Origin: an uncultured Rhodospirillaceae bacterium
Lineage (GTDB): Bacteria; Pseudomonadota; Alphaproteobacteria; Rhodospirillales; Casp-alpha2
Assembly: GCA_913030825.1 (NCBI GenBank)
Contig: CAJWCU010000016.1
Location: 1 to 64,000 of the forward strand
DNA length: 64,000 nt
Reading direction: 5' to 3'
The position numbers and the translations under genes are program-made. Positions 19,121-27,939 of this stretch are shown here, one piece after another. Position 1 is the stretch's first letter, and each line of letters opens with the position of its first letter. The notes below the pieces were generated by a model. It worked only from the letters and a program-made list of their open reading frames with translations, ran no database searches and had not been told where the DNA came from.

Positions 19121-20521
19121 TCAGAGGCGGTTGATTCCGTCGAAGGCGGCGGTCTTATAGCATTCGGCGAAGGTCGGATAGTTGAAGACCGTATCGCGCA
19201 GGTAATCCAGCGTCCCGCCCAGGGACATCACCGCCTGCCCGATATGGATCAATTCGCAGGCGCCGTCGCCGATGATATGGACGCCCAGGATCTTACGCGT
19301 TTCCGGATCGAACAGGATTTTCAACAACCCGGCCTGATCGCCGACGATCTGGCCGCGGGCGATCTCCTTGTAGACCGCGCGCCCGACCTCATAGGGGATT
19401 TCCGCCTCGGTCAGTTCCTGTTCGTTCTTCCCGACCACCGAAATCTCAGGGATCGTGTAGATACCGTAGGGCAGCAGGTTCGGGAAGCTGTTGGCCTGAA
19501 CCCCGAAGGCGTGACAGGCGGCGAGACGCCCCTGCTCCATCGAGGTCGAGGCTAAAGCCGGAAACCCGATCACGTCGCCGACCGCGTAGATATGGTCCAC
19601 CTCGGTCTGATAGCCGGCGTTGACCGTGATGCGCCCCCGGTTGTCGGCGGATACCCCGGCGGCGTCCAGGTTCAGACCCGCCGTCGCACCGGTGCGCCCG
19701 ATGGAATAGAGCACGGTCTCCGAATGGATGTGCTTGCCGCTTTTCAGCGAGATATGAACCTTCTGGCCCTGTTCGCCGTCGACCACTTCGATCCCCGAAA
19801 CCTCTTCGCCCAGGCGCAGGGTCACCCGTTCCTGGCGCATCAGGTGGACAAGGTTGTCGATGATTTCTTCGTCGACGAAGGGCAGCACGCGCAGGCGCTT
19901 GTCGACCACGGTGACCCGCACGCCGAGCGTCGCGAAGATCGTCGCGTATTCGATGCCGATCACCCCGGCGCCGATCACCGTCAGGCTTTTCGGCAGGTCG
20001 TGGAGGTCCAGGATATCGTCGGAGGTAAAGATGTGTTCGCCGTCGAAGGCGATGTCTGGGTCGCGCGTCGTCGTCGTGCCGACGGCGATGACCACGTTGG
20101 CCGCTGTGACCTCCGACGGCGGACCGCCGGCACAGGGTGCCAGGGAAATCCGATGCGGATCGAGGAACGAGGCCGCGGCGGCGACGATCTGAATGCCGTT
20201 GCGCTGCATCTGGTGGCGGGTCACGTCGATGCCGAGCTGGCGCACATGGTCGGCGCGGCCCAGCAAATCGGCCATGGTGACTTCCTGCTTCACCTTGTAG
20301 GACGAGCCGTAGATCGAGCGTTCGTTATAGCCGGAAAAGTGCATGGTCGCGGCGCGCAGCGTCTTGGACGGGATCGTGCCGGTATTGAGGCAGACACCAC
20401 CGACGACCGTCTGCTTTTCCGCGAGCAGCACCCGCTTGCCCAGTTTTGCCGCCTGCACCGCCGCGCGCTGGCCGGCCGGGCCGGAGCCCATGACGACCAG
20501 GTCGTATTCGTATTCGCTCAT
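19121..20521 (-). CDS. sthA: Si-specific soluble NAD(P)+ transhydrogenase
   Basis: FAD-dependent cytoplasmic enzyme that equilibrates NADPH and NADH. Belongs to the lipoamide-dehydrogenase-like fold: FAD motif DLVVMGSGPAGQRAA (8-22), NAD(P) motif TVIGAGVIGIEYATIFA and C-terminal dimer domain ending TFAECYKTAAFDGINRL. The disulfide region reads GGVCLNTGTIPSK: Cys44 is kept but the second redox Cys is Thr49, which separates SthA from lipoamide and mercuric reductases. Length 466 matches E. coli SthA. ATG 20521 is the start. Confidence 0.93.
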   Translation of the reverse strand: MSEYEYDLVVMGSGPAGQRAAVQAAKLGKRVLLAEKQTVVGGVCLNTGTIPSKTLRAATMHFSGYNERSIYGSSYKVKQEVTMADLLGRADHVRQLGIDVTRHQMQRNGIQIVAAAASFLDPHRISLAPCAGGPPSEVTAANVVIAVGTTTTRDPDIAFDGEHIFTSDDILDLHDLPKSLTVIGAGVIGIEYATIFATLGVRVTVVDKRLRVLPFVDEEIIDNLVHLMRQERVTLRLGEEVSGIEVVDGEQGQKVHISLKSGKHIHSETVLYSIGRTGATAGLNLDAAGVSADNRGRITVNAGYQTEVDHIYAVGDVIGFPALASTSMEQGRLAACHAFGVQANSFPNLLPYGIYTIPEISVVGKNEQELTEAEIPYEVGRAVYKEIARGQIVGDQAGLLKILFDPETRKILGVHIIGDGACELIHIGQAVMSLGGTLDYLRDTVFNYPTFAECYKTAAFDGINRL

Positions 20522-20672
20522 CTTCCCCCTCGCGGCCGGTAAGTCACCCCGTTACGTTAAGTGGCGGGAAACGCCGGTGTCCATCGGATTTCTCTGATTT
20601 TCCCGTCTGGGCGGCGGTTTCACGCGAAATTCACGCATCCTCGGGGGCAGGCGACGGGTTTCGACGGCGGGG

Positions 20673-21257
20673 TCACGCGGCGGCGCGCCCGCCCATGTCG
20701 CCTGCCTGCCCAATCCACCGGGAAATCTTCTCCGGCCCGGCCTTGGTGACGGGTCCGAATTGCACCACCTTCTTCGTGCGCAGGCCGCAGAACCCGAGAA
20801 CCTGGTTCTTCATCACGCGGCGGCCCGGGCGGCCATAGATGAAGGTATCGATCAACGGCGGCGTGTCGGAGGTCACGATCACGTCGGCCGTGCGCCCGGC
20901 CAGCAGCTTGTCCCACCCCTTTCCGTCCGGGCGGTAGCGATAGGCGAAACCGGGCAGCAGGGCACGATCCAACAGGGCCTTGGCCTTGCCCGGCAGCGCC
21001 CCCCACCAATAAGGATGAACGACCAGGACATGATCCGCCCAGGCGAGGTTCTCCTGCCATTGCACCAGGTCCGGCTCCAATGGCGGCATGCCGTCGCCGT
21101 AACCGTCGAAATTCATATCGAAGGTCATGTCGCTGAGGTCCATGCGCCGGATATGGGCGCCCAGGCGTTCGGCCCCGGCCTGATAGGCATCGGCGAGACC
21201 GGCCGAAAGAGAGCCCGCCTTGGGGTGGGCGACCCAGATGAAGATGCGCTTGATCAT
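20673..21257 (-). CDS. NAD(P)H-dependent quinone-reductase-like flavoprotein
   Basis: Flavodoxin-fold oxidoreductase of the NQO1/MdaB/KefF type (194 residues). The N-terminus IKRIFIWVAHPKAGSLSAGLADAY binds FMN/FAD phosphate, and VHPYWWGALPGKAKALLDR with the later SDTPP segment is family-typical. The electron acceptor is probably a quinone or electrophile, inferred from family. It is divergent from a TetR repressor, with three operator-like repeats covering the shared promoter region, so induction by a TetR ligand is likely. Confidence 0.85.
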   Translation of the reverse strand: MIKRIFIWVAHPKAGSLSAGLADAYQAGAERLGAHIRRMDLSDMTFDMNFDGYGDGMPPLEPDLVQWQENLAWADHVLVVHPYWWGALPGKAKALLDRALLPGFAYRYRPDGKGWDKLLAGRTADVIVTSDTPPLIDTFIYGRPGRRVMKNQVLGFCGLRTKKVVQFGPVTKAGPEKISRWIGQAGDMGGRAAA

Positions 21258-21273
21258 GATTCAATCCTTTTAC

Positions 21274-21329
21274 TTGACACTGTGTAAATTGACAGCGCGT
21301 CAAATAAGCTTATATTGACACCATGTCAA
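21274..21329. promoter_or_regulatory. triple TTGACA-type operator between quinone reductase and tetR
   Basis: Three 15-bp elements: TTGACACTGTGTAAA (21274-21288), TTGACAGCGCGTCAA (21289-21303) and TTGACACCATGTCAA (21315-21329). The second and third are perfect inverted repeats. The third covers the tetR start codon at 21323, so repressor binding there would block initiation of its own gene. Confidence 0.65.
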
Positions 21330-21925
21330 GCAACAAAACCGATACGCGCACCCGCATCCTCGACGCCGCATGGAACCTTTTGGAATCTTCGGGCGGCCCC
21401 GCCGTCCGCATGGGCGATATCGCCAAGGCGGCGGGGATCAGCCGACAGGCCGTGTACCTGCATTTTCCGACGCGGGCGGACCTGTTGACCGCCACGGCCC
21501 GCCACATCGACGACGCCAAGGGCGTGGACGACCGCCTGGCCGCCAGCCGCGCCGCCACCGGCGGGGCGGAACGGCTGGACGCCTTCATCGAGGCCTGGGG
21601 CAATTACATCCCGGAAATCCACGGTGTCGCACGCGCCCTGATGGCGGCGGCGGACAGCGACCCGGCGGCGGCCGAAGCCTGGGCCGACCGCATGGCGGCC
21701 CTGCGCCAAGGTTGCGAAGCGGCCGTGGCGGCACTGAAAAAAGATGGCCTGTTGGCGCCCGGCCTGCCGCCGCGCCAGGCGACGGACCTGCTCTGGACCC
21801 TATTGTCCGTGCGCAATTGGGAACAACTGGTGGGAGATGCGGGCTGGCCGCAGAAACGCTACGTCGCGGCGATGAAGACGACGGCGCGGCGGTCGTTGAC
21901 CACCCTGGCGGAACCCCCTACTTGA
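21323..21925 (+). CDS. TetR/AcrR-family transcriptional regulator
   Basis: Repressor with N-terminal HTH: TRTRILDAAWNLLESSGG, then VRMGDIAKAAGISRQAVYLHFPTRADLL at ~35-60. The ligand domain (residues 65-200) is not informative. Length 200 is typical. It controls, by position, the divergent quinone-reductase-like flavoprotein and itself. Its 3' end overlaps the convergent TauE/SafE gene by 8 bp. Confidence 0.9.
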   Translation: MSSNKTDTRTRILDAAWNLLESSGGPAVRMGDIAKAAGISRQAVYLHFPTRADLLTATARHIDDAKGVDDRLAASRAATGGAERLDAFIEAWGNYIPEIHGVARALMAAADSDPAAAEAWADRMAALRQGCEAAVAALKKDGLLAPGLPPRQATDLLWTLLSVRNWEQLVGDAGWPQKRYVAAMKTTARRSLTTLAEPPT

Positions 21926-22643
21926 TCGCCGTCCAAAGCAGCGCCACCCCGGAACAGAACAACATCACGTCCATGACGTGTTCGAACACGGACAGGCTCA
22001 TGCGGGCCATTACCTTCTTTCCCAGATAGGCGCCGGCCATCATCGATGCGCCGATGATCGCCCCTTGAATCGCCAACGGCCCCGGCAGAGCGCCCAGTTG
22101 CTGGAAGGTCGCGACTTTACTGACCATCAAGGCAAGCGAAGCTGCCGCCTCGGTGGAGATCAGCGCCCCCTTGGTCAGACCGATGGCGAGAAAGGCCGGA
22201 ATGCTGAGCGGCCCGGTCGACAGGACGATGCCGCTGAGGTACCCGATCACGCCGCCGATGATCGCCAATTGCCAATACCGGATTTTGAAATCGCGGGCCT
22301 GCATCCATCGCCGCCCGGGGATCATCAAAAGGAAGAAGCCGCCCAAGACGACCTCGACCACATGGGGCGGCAGGACCAGCAGCGTCCGCGCCCCCAGCGC
22401 CGCCGCCGGCACACCCAGGATGGAATAGGCCCAGAAGGCCCGCCAATCGACCTCGCGCCACCAGGCGACGGCTTTGCCGACGTTCCCCAGCACGGCGGCG
22501 ATCGCCATGATCGGCACGGCCTGCTGCGGGCCGAACTGATAGACCAGGATCGGCATCAGAATGATGGAGCCGCCGGTCCCGACGACGCCGCTGAGCGTGC
22601 CGGCGGCCAAACCCGCCACCAGCACGAAGATGTACCCGGTCAC
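21918..22643 (-). CDS. TauE/SafE (TSUP) family membrane transporter
   Basis: Anion exporter family with eight or so hydrophobic segments. The N-terminal GLAAGTLSGVVGTGGSIILMPILV and internal IGGVIGYLSGIVLSTGPLSIPAFLA repeat the TSUP signature G..SG..G.GG. Members export sulfite, sulfoacetate or other organosulfur anions; the substrate here is unknown. The start is GTG 22643 with a GGGGGAA-like site. It follows the cold-shock gene on the same strand, but terminator-like hairpins separate them. Confidence 0.87.
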   Translation of the reverse strand: MTGYIFVLVAGLAAGTLSGVVGTGGSIILMPILVYQFGPQQAVPIMAIAAVLGNVGKAVAWWREVDWRAFWAYSILGVPAAALGARTLLVLPPHVVEVVLGGFFLLMIPGRRWMQARDFKIRYWQLAIIGGVIGYLSGIVLSTGPLSIPAFLAIGLTKGALISTEAAASLALMVSKVATFQQLGALPGPLAIQGAIIGASMMAGAYLGKKVMARMSLSVFEHVMDVMLFCSGVALLWTAIK

Positions 22644-22790
22644 CCGATGTTCCCCCGCGAAAGGCCCAAGACGTTTTGCCGGGGATGGTAGCCGGAGGCG
22701 CAGCGTAACAAAAATGCAATATATCGACCGGGCGGGCGTGGCCGCGTCCAGCCCCGGAAACGCGCCTAAAACGGCCCATGAAAAAGGAAA

Positions 22791-22845
22791 GGGCCACCCG
22801 CCTTTCGGCGGATGACCCTGGAACCGTACTTCAACGCAGTTGAAG
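22791..22845 (-). terminator. cold-shock gene terminator hairpins
   Basis: Two hairpins downstream of the csp stop. One has 7-bp arms CTTCAAC/GTTGAAG at 22829-22845. A longer one at 22791-22818 has 12-base arms with two mismatches around a 4-nt loop, followed on the minus strand by a T-rich run (CTTTCCTTTTTC), which fits a Rho-independent terminator. Confidence 0.7.
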
Positions 22846-22872
22846 CTGGATTCTAGTCTGGATCCTGTTGGA

Positions 22873-23076
22873 TCAAGCTTCCTGCAGGTTCACGGCTTTG
22901 GGGCCGCGGGCTTCGTCCTGGACTTCGAAGCTAACCTTCTGCCCTTCGTTCAGGCCGGCCATGCCGGACTGCTCGACGGCGGTGATGTGAACGAACACAT
23001 CCTTGGAGCCGTCTTCGGGGGTGATGAAGCCGTAGCCCTTCTGCGTGTTGAAGAATTTAACCGTTCCAGTGGTCAT
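22873..23076 (-). CDS. cold-shock domain protein
   Basis: 67-residue single cold-shock domain that binds single-stranded RNA and DNA. RNP1 reads KGYGFI and RNP2 reads VFVHI. ATG 23076 starts [12 protein letters not shown], the usual beginning. The frame is open further upstream but those codons lie in the leader. The 235 bp upstream to the next gene could contain the long 5' leader common for these genes. Whether it is cold-induced cannot be told. Confidence 0.93.
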   Translation of the reverse strand: MTTGTVKFFNTQKGYGFITPEDGSKDVFVHITAVEQSGMAGLNEGQKVSFEVQDEARGPKAVNLQEA

Positions 23077-23311
23077 TACGTAAAGTCCCGTACTAGTTGC
23101 CGAAGGCATTCCGGGGGACTTTCCCCCAAGCCGATACGGCATGATGAAATACCGGAAAAGCAACCGCGCTTTCCGGGTGATTTATGCGTCCTATGGTAAG
23201 AAGGGGGTTGGGCGTCACTGCCCGGGTACCGCCCGCCCAAACCGGCTGGGGCTCAATCACGGAAGGCAGTGGTACTGCCGAACGGCCTGTTACACAAGTA
23301 AATTTTTAGAA

Positions 23312-23560
23312 TCACGCCATGCCGGAAAGCCAGCCCACGGCCCCGTTTGCGGCCGTTCTGGCGGCCTCTTCGCTATCGAAAACACGGTCGCCGAAGCCGG
23401 CCGCGCCGGACCATCCGCGGGGGTCTTCCGGGTCGCGCCGGTACTCCTCGAAACCATGACTTCCGTCGGCGCGGCGAAAGATATCGACGCATCGGGTCCC
23501 CCCGTCGTTTTCCAACGACGCGAGCACCAGCTTGCGGGCGGGGCGGGGCGGAAAAGGCAT
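23312..23560 (-). CDS. hypothetical protein (82 aa)
   Basis: Starts MPFPPRPARKLVLASLENDGG. It has a strand-rich stretch CVDIFRRADGSHGFEEYRRDPEDPRGW followed by a helix (DSEEAARTAANGAVGWL). The pattern of aromatic, acidic and Gly residues is strongly protein-like and resembles short conserved proteins seen in other alphaproteobacteria, though I cannot name a family. ATG 23560 is preferred over a TTG at 23566. Confidence 0.6.
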   Translation of the reverse strand: MPFPPRPARKLVLASLENDGGTRCVDIFRRADGSHGFEEYRRDPEDPRGWSGAAGFGDRVFDSEEAARTAANGAVGWLSGMA

Positions 23561-23721
23561 GGGCAAAGTATGACCGACTGCCCTTATTTTGCCAAAGGTT
23601 CCTGCGATAGAAATTCCCCATAATCAAGACGCCCCGGTGTGGCGGCCCGCCGCCGGCTCGGCTAGACTGACGCGCTCGCCATATCGTTTCCACCCGCGAC
23701 CACCAAATCAGGGATTCGCCC

Positions 23722-25419
23722 GTGACTTCACCCCGCCGCTTCCTTCGCCCCCTCGCCATCGGCCTTGCCTTTGCTCTGGCCGCCGGAGACGTCGCCGCGA
23801 AATCGGCGGAAAAGGCCGAGACGCCCGGCGCCAATACCTTCATCGGCAACTACCTGTCCGGCCGCCAGGCGCAACGCGACGGCGATCTGGCCGCGGCGGC
23901 GGAATATCTGGGCGCCGCGCTCAAGCAAAAGCCGGAGACCCCGGGGTTGCTGCGCCAGGCGTTCATCGTCAACCTGATCGAAGGCCGTATGCCGGAGGCT
24001 GTCGCCTTCGCCCGGGAATACCTCAAGGAAGATCCGGAGCAGACGATCGCGCAGCTGACCCTGGCCGTCGATCATTTCAAGCACCAGCGGTTCAAGGACG
24101 CCGAGGCGGCGCTCGCCAAGCTGCCGGACCAGGGGCTGTCGACCTTTACCAAACCCTTGCTTCTGGCCTGGAGCCGCTATGGTCAGGGCCGGGGCGAGGA
24201 AGCCTTGGCGGCGCTCAAGCCGCTGGAGGACAAAAAAGGGATTGAGAACCTGGTGGAAATCCACGAGGCGCTGATCCTGCAATTGGTCGGTAAGACGGAC
24301 GAAGCCGCGAAGCTGCTGACCGGTGTTATCGAACGCCAATCGCCGCCGTCGTCGCGGGTCACCCATCTGTTGGGCGCGATGCTGGAACGGGCGGGCGACA
24401 CGGAACGGGCGAAGGCGATTTATCAGCTCTACATCGACGAACACCCGGTCTCGCGCCTGATGGATACGGCGTTGATGCGTTTGGAGACCGGCAAGAAGCC
24501 GCCGATCGCAATCAAGACCGCGCGCGACGGCGCGGCCGAAGCGCTCTACGACATCGGCTCGTCCCTGCGCCGGCAAAGCGCTCACGAGACCTCGGTCGCG
24601 TTGATCCGCATGGCCGTGCATATGAAGCCCGACTTTCCCGTGGCGCGCTTCATCCTGGCCGACATTCTGCAATCGGAAGACCGCCTGAACGCGGCCATCG
24701 CCGAATACGACGCCATCGATCCGAAATCGGCCTACGGATGGAGCGCGCAGCTTCAGGCCGCCGCCCTGGTCGGCGACCTGGAACGCACGGACGCGGCGGT
24801 CAAGCGCCTGGAGAAACTCGCCAAGGTCCGCCCGGACCTGCCCGATCCCTTCCTCCACATGGGCGATGTCTATCGCCGCCAGGAAAAGTTCACCAAGGCG
24901 GCCGACGCCTATTCGGCGGCGATCAAACGGGTCGCCACGCCCGAGCCCCATCACTGGAGCCTCTTCTACGCCCGCGGCATCGCCTTGGAACGGGCCAAGC
25001 GGTGGAAGGAGTCCGAGAAGGATTTGCTCAAGGCGCTGGAGCTTCGCCCGGATCAGCCTTACGTGCTGAACTACCTGGGCTATACCTGGATCGACCAGGG
25101 CGAACAGCTCGACCGCGCCACCGACATGATCAAGAAGGCGGTCTCCTTGGCGCCCAACGACGGCTTCATCGCCGACAGTCTGGGCTGGGCCTATTACCGC
25201 GTCGGCAAGTACGACGAGGCCGTCGCCGAGTTGGAACGCGCCGTCGAACTGCGCCCGCAGGATCCGGTCATCAACGACCACCTGGGCGACGCCTATTGGA
25301 TGGTCGGGCGCAAGCTCGAGGCCCGGTTCCAATGGAAGCGCTCCTTGTCGCTCGACCCCGACAAGGACCTGATCCCGAAGATCAAGGCCAAGTTGGAAAG
25401 CGGTCTGGAACCGTCGTAA
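23722..25419 (+). CDS. secreted/periplasmic TPR-repeat protein
   Basis: 565 residues. A signal peptide (LRPLAIGLAFALAAGDVAA) is followed by tetratricopeptide repeats along the whole length, clearest at the C-terminus (e.g. AADAYSAAIKRV, YVLNYLGYTWIDQGEQLDRATDMIKKAV, DSLGWAYYRVGKYDEAVAELERAVELRPQDPVINDHLGDAYWMVG). TPR proteins scaffold other proteins; here probably in the envelope. The start is GTG 23722 with AGGGA upstream. The ispE start is 22 bp downstream, so they form an operon. Confidence 0.88.
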   Translation: MTSPRRFLRPLAIGLAFALAAGDVAAKSAEKAETPGANTFIGNYLSGRQAQRDGDLAAAAEYLGAALKQKPETPGLLRQAFIVNLIEGRMPEAVAFAREYLKEDPEQTIAQLTLAVDHFKHQRFKDAEAALAKLPDQGLSTFTKPLLLAWSRYGQGRGEEALAALKPLEDKKGIENLVEIHEALILQLVGKTDEAAKLLTGVIERQSPPSSRVTHLLGAMLERAGDTERAKAIYQLYIDEHPVSRLMDTALMRLETGKKPPIAIKTARDGAAEALYDIGSSLRRQSAHETSVALIRMAVHMKPDFPVARFILADILQSEDRLNAAIAEYDAIDPKSAYGWSAQLQAAALVGDLERTDAAVKRLEKLAKVRPDLPDPFLHMGDVYRRQEKFTKAADAYSAAIKRVATPEPHHWSLFYARGIALERAKRWKESEKDLLKALELRPDQPYVLNYLGYTWIDQGEQLDRATDMIKKAVSLAPNDGFIADSLGWAYYRVGKYDEAVAELERAVELRPQDPVINDHLGDAYWMVGRKLEARFQWKRSLSLDPDKDLIPKIKAKLESGLEPS

Positions 25420-25441
25420 GGCGGGGGCAGCGAGACCATCC

Positions 25442-26332
25442 ATGAACGATCCCATCGTCACCGTCGCCGCCCCGGCGAAGCTGAACCTCTACCTGCACGT
25501 CACGGGAAAACGCGACGACGGCTACCACCTGCTCGACAGCCTGATCGCGTTCGCCGATATCGGTGACGAAATCAAGGCCCGCGCCGCGGCGGACGGATCG
25601 TTGACCCTGGCCGTGCGCGGACCGTTCGCCAAGGACCTTGCGGAAGAAACCGACAACCTCGTGCTCCGCGCGGCAAAGCGCCTGCGCGCGGCGGCGGGCA
25701 TTGATGCCGGCGCCCATATGGTTTTAGAAAAACGCCTGCCCGTGGCGTCGGGCGTGGGCGGTGGTTCGGCCGATGCGGCGGCGGCGTTGAAGGCGCTATG
25801 CCGGCTTTGGGGCGTCACCCTGCCCGAAGCCGAAATGCGCGCCCTGGCCCTGGACCTGGGGGCCGACGTGCCGATCTGCTGGGTCGGCGAACCGGCCTTC
25901 GTCGCCGGCATCGGCGATGAGATCACCCCCGCCCCGCCCCTGCCGGCGGCGCACCTTATATTGGCGAACCCCAAGATCGGCGTCTCGACCCCGGCCGTGT
26001 TCAAGGCCCGCGAAGGGGAATTCCAAGCCGCGAACCCGTTCCGCGAAACACCCATCGACGCGGCCCATCTGGCCCATCTGCTGGCTCGGCGGTCCAACGG
26101 ATTGACCGAAGCCGCCTGTGCCGTCTGCCCGCCGGTCGCCCATGTCCTGGACGCCCTGGCCGCGACGGAAGGGGCGTTGCTGACCCGTATGTCCGGGTCC
26201 GGCGGAACCTGTTTCGCGATTTACGAAAGTGCCGACGCCGCGCTGACCGCCGCCGAAATGCTCTACGATGCGGAGCCGGGATGGTGGGTCGCCCTGGGCC
26301 GCTTGGGCACACCGAAGGACGCCTTGGTCTGA
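25442..26332 (+). CDS. ispE: 4-diphosphocytidyl-2-C-methyl-D-erythritol kinase
   Basis: GHMP kinase of the MEP isoprenoid pathway; phosphorylates CDP-methylerythritol. N-terminal APAKLNLYLHVTGKRDDGYHLLDSL, the ATP-binding GHMP motif PVASGVGGGSADAAAALKAL and the C-terminal RMSGSGGTCFAIY are all present. Length 296 is normal. Cotranscribed with the preceding TPR gene; the tRNA-Gln gene follows 120 bp later. Confidence 0.95.
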   Translation: MNDPIVTVAAPAKLNLYLHVTGKRDDGYHLLDSLIAFADIGDEIKARAAADGSLTLAVRGPFAKDLAEETDNLVLRAAKRLRAAAGIDAGAHMVLEKRLPVASGVGGGSADAAAALKALCRLWGVTLPEAEMRALALDLGADVPICWVGEPAFVAGIGDEITPAPPLPAAHLILANPKIGVSTPAVFKAREGEFQAANPFRETPIDAAHLAHLLARRSNGLTEAACAVCPPVAHVLDALAATEGALLTRMSGSGGTCFAIYESADAALTAAEMLYDAEPGWWVALGRLGTPKDALV

Positions 26333-26452
26333 TCCAGCCGCGCCCGGGCGGCCAAAGGGACGATACGGGACAAAACAACGCCCGCGATCCCTTGCCGGGC
26401 CGGTCCAGATGGTCTAAGAACACGGCCCTGCCCTCGGGCGGTCACGCAAAGT

Positions 26453-26529
26453 TGGGGCGTGGTGAAGCGGTCTAACACACCGGTTTTTGGTACCGGCACT
26501 CCCAGGTTCGAATCCTGGCGCCCCAGCCA
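26453..26529 (+). tRNA. tRNA-Gln (anticodon UUG)
   Basis: Complete cloverleaf: acceptor TGGGGCG pairs with CGCCCCA, discriminator G then encoded CCA (26527-26529). Anticodon stem CCGGT/ACCGG with loop TTTTGGT gives anticodon TTG. The T-arm CCAGG-TTCGAAT-CCTGG is perfect. It matches the common bacterial tRNA-Gln(UUG) form. Confidence 0.95.
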
Positions 26530-26575
26530 CCTTTCCTCAAAATTGCCAAATGTGGACATCCGCCGGACCGGCGGC

Positions 26576-27004
26576 CTAAAGCCGGGTATCCGGCGAGACG
26601 TCCAACCAGGCCAGGGCGCGCGCCACGTCATTGAATTCCTTGTGGTTCATCGGGCCTTTTCCGTCCTGGGCATAGATCGCATTGCACATCCGCGTGGTGA
26701 TCGCGAACCGGTCGGCGGCGACCCCGTTGTTCCGGCCAAATACGAATGCGACCGTCGCCGGATGATCGAACATCTTGACGATTTGATGGGCTAAGACATC
26801 GACGAAGGCACCTTGCGTAGAATCGAGACCTTCACCGCCTTCAAGGCCGTCCTCGCAAACATAAATCCGGCGCAGGGATGATTCGAAATCGGGGGCCATC
26901 GCCAATTCGCGAAGGGAATCGACGGTTTCCAGGACGCTCGACCGGCCGAACACCCTGAAACTGACGAGGCGCTCGGCAGGATGAATTTTCCACGAGAACC
27001 CCAT
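26576..27004 (-). CDS. small SpoIIAA/STAS-like protein
   Basis: 142 residues. The N-terminus (SWKIHPAERLVSFRVFGRSSVLETVDSLRELAMAPDFE) has the strand-helix pattern of SpoIIAA/STAS-like domains found in stand-alone regulatory proteins; family assignment is tentative. The rest includes a conserved-looking AFVFGRNNGVAADRFAITTRM stretch. It starts 35 bp after the NarL/FixJ-type regulator on the same strand, so it may be its distal partner. No catalytic motif is visible. Confidence 0.6.
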   Translation of the reverse strand: MGFSWKIHPAERLVSFRVFGRSSVLETVDSLRELAMAPDFESSLRRIYVCEDGLEGGEGLDSTQGAFVDVLAHQIVKMFDHPATVAFVFGRNNGVAADRFAITTRMCNAIYAQDGKGPMNHKEFNDVARALAWLDVSPDTRL

Positions 27005-27039
27005 CGGCGGCTCTCTTCTATTACCGGTCCGGTTAAAGC

Positions 27040-27678
27040 CTACATTTCACCCCGCGTCACGAGCCCGCGCTCGCGTGCGATCACCGCAGCCTGCGATCGG
27101 TTTTGCACACCGATCTTCTTGAAGATGCTCCTTGCGTGGAGCTTTACCGTCACTTCGTGAATATCGAGGTCACGGGCGATCTGCTTGTTCGGCTTACCGT
27201 CGGCGATGCCCTCCAGGACTTCCATTTCCCGGGGCGTCAGCCCTTCGGCATTGACCTTGCGGTCGGCTGCCTCGGCGGCCATGGCCTGCATGGTTTCGAC
27301 AGGCACGTAGGTCCCGCCCTCGGCAATCACACGCAGGGCGCCGGCATAAGCGGAACCGGTCAGTGTCTTGGGAAGGTAGCCGTGCGCCCCCAGATCGAGC
27401 ACCGCCTTGACGTCACGCGTCTTGGCCACGCCGGATGTCACGGCGACGGAAACCTCGGGATGCTTCTCGCGCAGCATCTTGACCCCGTCGGCACCGTCCA
27501 TGCCCGGCATGGAAAAATCCAGCACGACCAGATCGAAACCGTTCTTGCCCCCCAACATCGTCATCACGTCACCCAGATTGGCGGCGACTTCGATTTCAAT
27601 GTCGGGGAAGGCGCGGTTCAGGTGTTCGCGCACCGCATCCAAGAACATCGGGTGGTCGTCGGCGAAAAGCAGCCTCAA
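27040..27678 (-). CDS. NarL/FixJ-family response regulator
   Basis: Receiver domain (residues 1-120) with the acidic pair DD near the N-terminus, phospho-acceptor Asp in LVVLDFSMPGMDG, and K in LPKTL. A LuxR-type HTH lies at ~147-205 (LTPREMEVLEGIADGKPNKQIARDLDIHEVTVKLHARSIFKKI). The start is TTG 27678 with AGGGA 7 bp upstream. No cognate kinase is adjacent; the giant hybrid kinase at 32.7-40.1 kb is a candidate. The upstream region carries AGTAT-type inverted repeats. Confidence 0.9.
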   Translation of the reverse strand: MRLLFADDHPMFLDAVREHLNRAFPDIEIEVAANLGDVMTMLGGKNGFDLVVLDFSMPGMDGADGVKMLREKHPEVSVAVTSGVAKTRDVKAVLDLGAHGYLPKTLTGSAYAGALRVIAEGGTYVPVETMQAMAAEAADRKVNAEGLTPREMEVLEGIADGKPNKQIARDLDIHEVTVKLHARSIFKKIGVQNRSQAAVIARERGLVTRGEM

Positions 27679-27744
27679 CGTGCGATCCCTATTCGTGGCT
27701 CAATAAGGCCGCCGAACTGAGCGCCAGCCTCTTCGTATGATCCT

Positions 27745-27773
27745 ATACTAAAGTATGCTGCAACAACATACTT
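27745..27773. promoter_or_regulatory. AGTAT/ATACT inverted repeats upstream of the NarL-type regulator
   Basis: AAGTATG (27751-27757) and CATACTT (27767-27773) form a perfect 7-bp inverted repeat with a 9-bp spacer, preceded by ATACT at 27745-27749. It lies 67-95 bp upstream of the regulator start. Similar AGTAT elements occur in three other intergenic regions of this block. Confidence 0.4.
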
Positions 27774-27837
27774 ATGGTCGATATTGTTCCGTCTGGTTGC
27801 GCGCCGTTTTCCGGCAAACCCGCGCCACGTCCATAAC

Positions 27838-27865
27838 GGAAAAGGGCGGCGCCGAAGCGCCGCCC
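27838..27865 (-). terminator. terminator of chemoreceptor 1
   Basis: On the minus strand, GGGCGGCGC-TTCG-GCGCCGCCC followed by TTTTCC: a 9-bp GC stem with a UUCG tetraloop and a U-run, 75 bp after the stop codon. A sibling with a compensatory change follows chemoreceptor 2. Confidence 0.85.
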
Positions 27866-27939
27866 GAGTTTCAGGGGGGAGAGATTCAGTCGACGACGGG
27901 CGCCGCCCCTGTGCTTTGCGGTGCCCGCGCGGCGGCCGA

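Noticed and set aside
23728-25461. Open frame of 577 codons antisense to the TPR gene
   Set aside because: Composition is antisense-like and it has no domain, while the plus-strand frame has a signal peptide and clear TPR repeats.
26453-26529. tRNA as an integration (att) site
   Set aside because: No integrase gene, no duplicated tRNA 3' end and no change in gene type on either side was seen.
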